This document shows positions 62,218 through 64,000 of a stretch of DNA of 64,000 bases, in pieces. The DNA lies in assembly GCA_963798445.1 (NCBI GenBank), contig CAWCTH010000003.1:1550001-1614000 (forward strand). The letters are read 5' to 3'. A model generated the notes under the pieces. The model was given only the letters and a program-made list of their open reading frames with translations. It did no database searches and had not been told where the DNA came from. The stretch's first letter is position 1, and each line of letters opens with the position of its first letter. Origin of the DNA: DASXAI01 sp963798445. Lineage in GTDB: Bacteria; Actinomycetota; Acidimicrobiia; Acidimicrobiales; Ilumatobacteraceae. Both the position numbers and the translations under genes were made by a program.

Positions 62218-62380
62218 GCGCCCCCGGCAGGATTCGAACCTGCGACACACGGTTTAGGAAGGGGTTGACCAGATCAGTGCGGAACCCCTCGGGGCACCGT
62301 CTGGCCTGCTCAGCTCCGGCCGCCGTCGTCTCGAGCATCGGCTGGACGCAGCGAGCGACGCCACTTCGATGGGCAAGTCC
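62218..62380 (-). repeat. tRNA-Arg(CCT)-like 3' fragment with flanking repeat, copy 2
   Basis: On the minus strand TTCCTAAACCGTGTGTCGCA, then GGTTCGAATCCTGCC and GGGGGCGC, is the 3' half of a tRNA-Arg(CCT): anticodon loop, T-arm with a perfect 5-bp stem, and acceptor strand. The 5' half is absent, replaced by sequence shared with copy 1 (GTCAACCCC). About 160 bp match copy 1 in the same orientation. Open readings ending LSTPS or WSTPS stop inside the anticodon loop in both copies. Confidence 0.65.
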
Positions 62381-62434
62381 CCAGGCCTGAGAGCGTTGCG
62401 CCCGCGAGACCACGCGGAGATTCTGCCGCAGCGG

Positions 62435-62704
62435 TCAGACCGTCGACGGACCACCGGCTGCGGGCGCTTTTGGGATCGGAGATCGTCCCCCGTCCGGTTC
62501 GGGGTAGATGCTCCTCGTCTCGGACCGTCGATTGCGCTGGTCGACCCAGTCACTGAGGTAGGCCTTGGGGAAGATCTTGATGATCGCCAAGGTCAGGTAG
62601 AGCACGGTATTGACCGCAACAAAGGTTGTCAGGACAGCGAACCATTGGCTATGCACGATCGCCTCGGGCAAGAGAAGGCCGGCGAGGAGGTGGCCCCCGA
62701 TCAC
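62435..62704 (-). CDS. small membrane protein
   Basis: An 89-residue protein from VIGGHLLAGLLLPEAIVHSQ. WFAVLTTFVAVNTVLYLTLAI is a clear membrane helix, with an N-terminal hydrophobic segment as a second. A basic, Pro-rich cytoplasmic tail follows. GTG at 62704 overlaps the glycosyltransferase stop (GTGA) and has GGAGG upstream, so it is translationally coupled and may be a partner subunit. No family is recognised. Confidence 0.72.
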   Translation of the reverse strand: MIGGHLLAGLLLPEAIVHSQWFAVLTTFVAVNTVLYLTLAIIKIFPKAYLSDWVDQRNRRSETRSIYPEPDGGRSPIPKAPAAGGPSTV

Positions 62705-64000
62705 GACGTCACCTCCGCTGGGAGATCCCGCTGATTGGCGCCATGGATGACATGACCCCATGTCGCCTTCCGAGCGAATGTAACGTCGAAGATGCCTTTC
62801 ACGTAGACCACGTCGAGGTACATGTCGTAGACGAGCTCGGGGAACATCATCGCCGCAAGCAGTCGTGCCCGCCACCCACCACGCCAGGCACTGATCACCC
62901 GGTCAACGATGAACACGCTGCCCACAGCCAGCCAGAAGGGGAACCAAACCCATCCATTGGTGGCCAACGCGGTCGCGATCATAAGCAGCCAGAACGAACT
63001 CAGTGCGATGACTGAGTAGCCGATGCCGACCTGCTGGGCCCAGTAGCGGAGCATCGTCGGCGCTGGTCCATAGGCGCCGAGGTTCTCGAGAGCGCCGCGC
63101 TGCCAGCGGAGGCGCTGCGTCCACAGGTTGCGCCACGTCGGCATGAGCTCGGTGACGACCCGGCAGCCGTCCGGCGACGCCATCAGGCCGCCGAGCGACT
63201 TCATGGCCAGCGTCAACTCGTTGTCCTCGGTGAGCGCGGCGGTGTCGTAGACGTCGCCGTGGATCCCTGGCAGGAGGCCGCCCCGGCTCTCAGCGACTGT
63301 TCGCAGCGCACGGGAGCGGAACAGCGACGCTGTGCCGGTCAACACAAACACCCGACCGCGCCGGCGGTTGATCTCCCGTGAGTAGCGCACGTACTCGTTG
63401 CGCTGGAGCTGCCCCAGGAGGCCATGCCCCTCCTCGCCGTAGAACAGACCGCCGATCGCCATGAGGGCCCGATCGCTGGTGAAGCGCTGGATGCCGGCGG
63501 CGAGGAAGCCGTCGTCGAGGACGGTGTCCGCGTCCATGCACATGACGACGTCGTTATCGCCCAGGCCGTCGAGGAGGCTGCGCAACGCCTGGTTCAGCGC
63601 ACCCGCCTTCCTCTGAGTGTTGTCGACGGTGACGAACACCTCGGCACCGTGCCAGAGTGCGATCGCTTCGGTGGCGTCGTTGCAGTTGTCGGCGATGACG
63701 ATGACGCGGTTTGGCTCGGGATTCTGGGCACGGAGGGAGTCCAACGTCGCCCCGATCGAGGCCGCCTCGTTGTGAGCAGGGACAAGGACAGTGACGGTGA
63801 CCGGTCCCCCGAAGACGCCGCGCGTCTCCGCCATGACGAGCTTGGGCGCAAGCAGCTTCGATTGGGTATCCGTCGAGCGGCGGGACCTATCCAGCACCAG
63901 GCGCTCGACGACCGCAACACCGGCGGCCAAGAGCAATCCGAGGCCAACGGCGCCCAAGGCGACGACGAGAGCAGGTGCCTGAGGGTCGTAGGCAACGTGC
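62701..64000 (-). CDS. family 2 glycosyltransferase, membrane-bound, partial
   Basis: More than 430 residues; the reading is open to the window edge (a TTG at 63957 is an internal candidate start). VTVLVPAHNEAASIGATLDS, VMCMDADTVLDDG (the DxD metal site), LTEDNELTLAMKSLG (ED acid) and QRLRWQRGALENL (Q/R-x-x-R-W) define a processive GT2 enzyme like poly-GlcNAc or cellulose/hyaluronan synthases. Membrane helices lie at the start and in the C-terminal third. It probably makes an extracellular polysaccharide with the coupled small membrane protein. Confidence 0.87.
   Translation of the reverse strand, partial: HVAYDPQAPALVVALGAVGLGLLLAAGVAVVERLVLDRSRRSTDTQSKLLAPKLVMAETRGVFGGPVTVTVLVPAHNEAASIGATLDSLRAQNPEPNRVIVIADNCNDATEAIALWHGAEVFVTVDNTQRKAGALNQALRSLLDGLGDNDVVMCMDADTVLDDGFLAAGIQRFTSDRALMAIGGLFYGEEGHGLLGQLQRNEYVRYSREINRRRGRVFVLTGTASLFRSRALRTVAESRGGLLPGIHGDVYDTAALTEDNELTLAMKSLGGLMASPDGCRVVTELMPTWRNLWTQRLRWQRGALENLGAYGPAPTMLRYWAQQVGIGYSVIALSSFWLLMIATALATNGWVWFPFWLAVGSVFIVDRVISAWRGGWRARLLAAMMFPELVYDMYLDVVYVKGIFDVTFARKATWGHVIHGANQRDLPAEVTS

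Noticed and set aside
62218..62300. Complete tRNA-Arg gene
   Set aside because: T-arm, acceptor strand and anticodon loop are present, but there is no D-arm or pairing anticodon stem; an upstream GTGCCCC can pair with the acceptor strand but the spacing is about 6 nt too long.
1..64000. CRISPR array, rRNA, toxin-antitoxin or phage structural genes
   Set aside because: No regularly spaced repeats, rRNA motifs or matching families were seen on either strand.

Overview
The window is high-GC actinobacterial DNA, most like an Acidimicrobiia-type genome. This is inferred from the gene set: several F420-type luciferase-like oxidoreductases, a mycofactocin-coupled short-chain dehydrogenase, a WS/DGAT acyltransferase, a CsbD stress protein, class III cyclase/LuxR and LAL regulators, and many GTG/TTG starts with overlapping GTGA/ATGA junctions. 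No rRNA, complete tRNA, CRISPR array or replication origin was seen.

Layout. (1) 1-9.6 kb, minus strand: a catabolic cluster with two CoA-transferases, hydrolase, two luciferase-like enzymes, SDR, FadR-type GntR regulator, HsaA-like flavin monooxygenase and carboxylesterase. (2) 9.7-19.1 kb: a G-rich tract, a 2-hydroxyacid dehydrogenase, a MarR/ClC divergent pair and a winged-helix/nitronate monooxygenase divergent pair (each with a palindrome between them), AraC+VOC and a methyltransferase. (3) 19.2-22.7 kb: an overlapping MFS/double-EthD/Baeyer-Villiger monooxygenase operon. (4) 22.9-27.6 kb: WS/DGAT, CsbD, VOC and a large secreted repeat protein. (5) 27.7-29.1 kb: a complete IS4-type insertion sequence. 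(6) 29.3-43.8 kb: a mixed region with a badly frameshifted cyclase-ATPase-LuxR gene, intact stress and sugar genes, and a series of genes that have lost internal or terminal parts (flavodoxin, GAPDH, acyl-CoA dehydrogenase, SARP regulator, SnoaL, IS21 transposase). (7) 44.0-62.4 kb: about 18 kb bounded by two related copies of a tRNA-Arg 3' fragment. It holds a molybdopterin oxidoreductase group, OsmC/flavin monooxygenase/acyl-CoA synthetase, and a LAL-regulator neighbourhood with two DJ-1/PfpI genes, an MFS pump, a small secreted protein, DUF3703 and a multicopper oxidase. (8) 62.4-64 kb: a membrane protein and a family 2 glycosyltransferase running off the edge.

Most novel signal: a palindromic element of about 40 bp occurs four times, only between 53.8 and 59.3 kb, in front of both DJ-1 genes, the MFS gene and the small secreted protein gene, surrounding the LAL regulator. 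Its arms change together between copies, its loop keeps a GATG core, and it lies exactly 15 nt before the first ATG of both DJ-1 genes. It looks like an undescribed local regulon element.

Caution: about a dozen otherwise well-conserved genes carry single-base frameshifts, nearly all explained by one extra base, several in short homopolymers. This may be a consensus-sequence problem rather than biology, so frameshift and deletion calls should be checked against reads.
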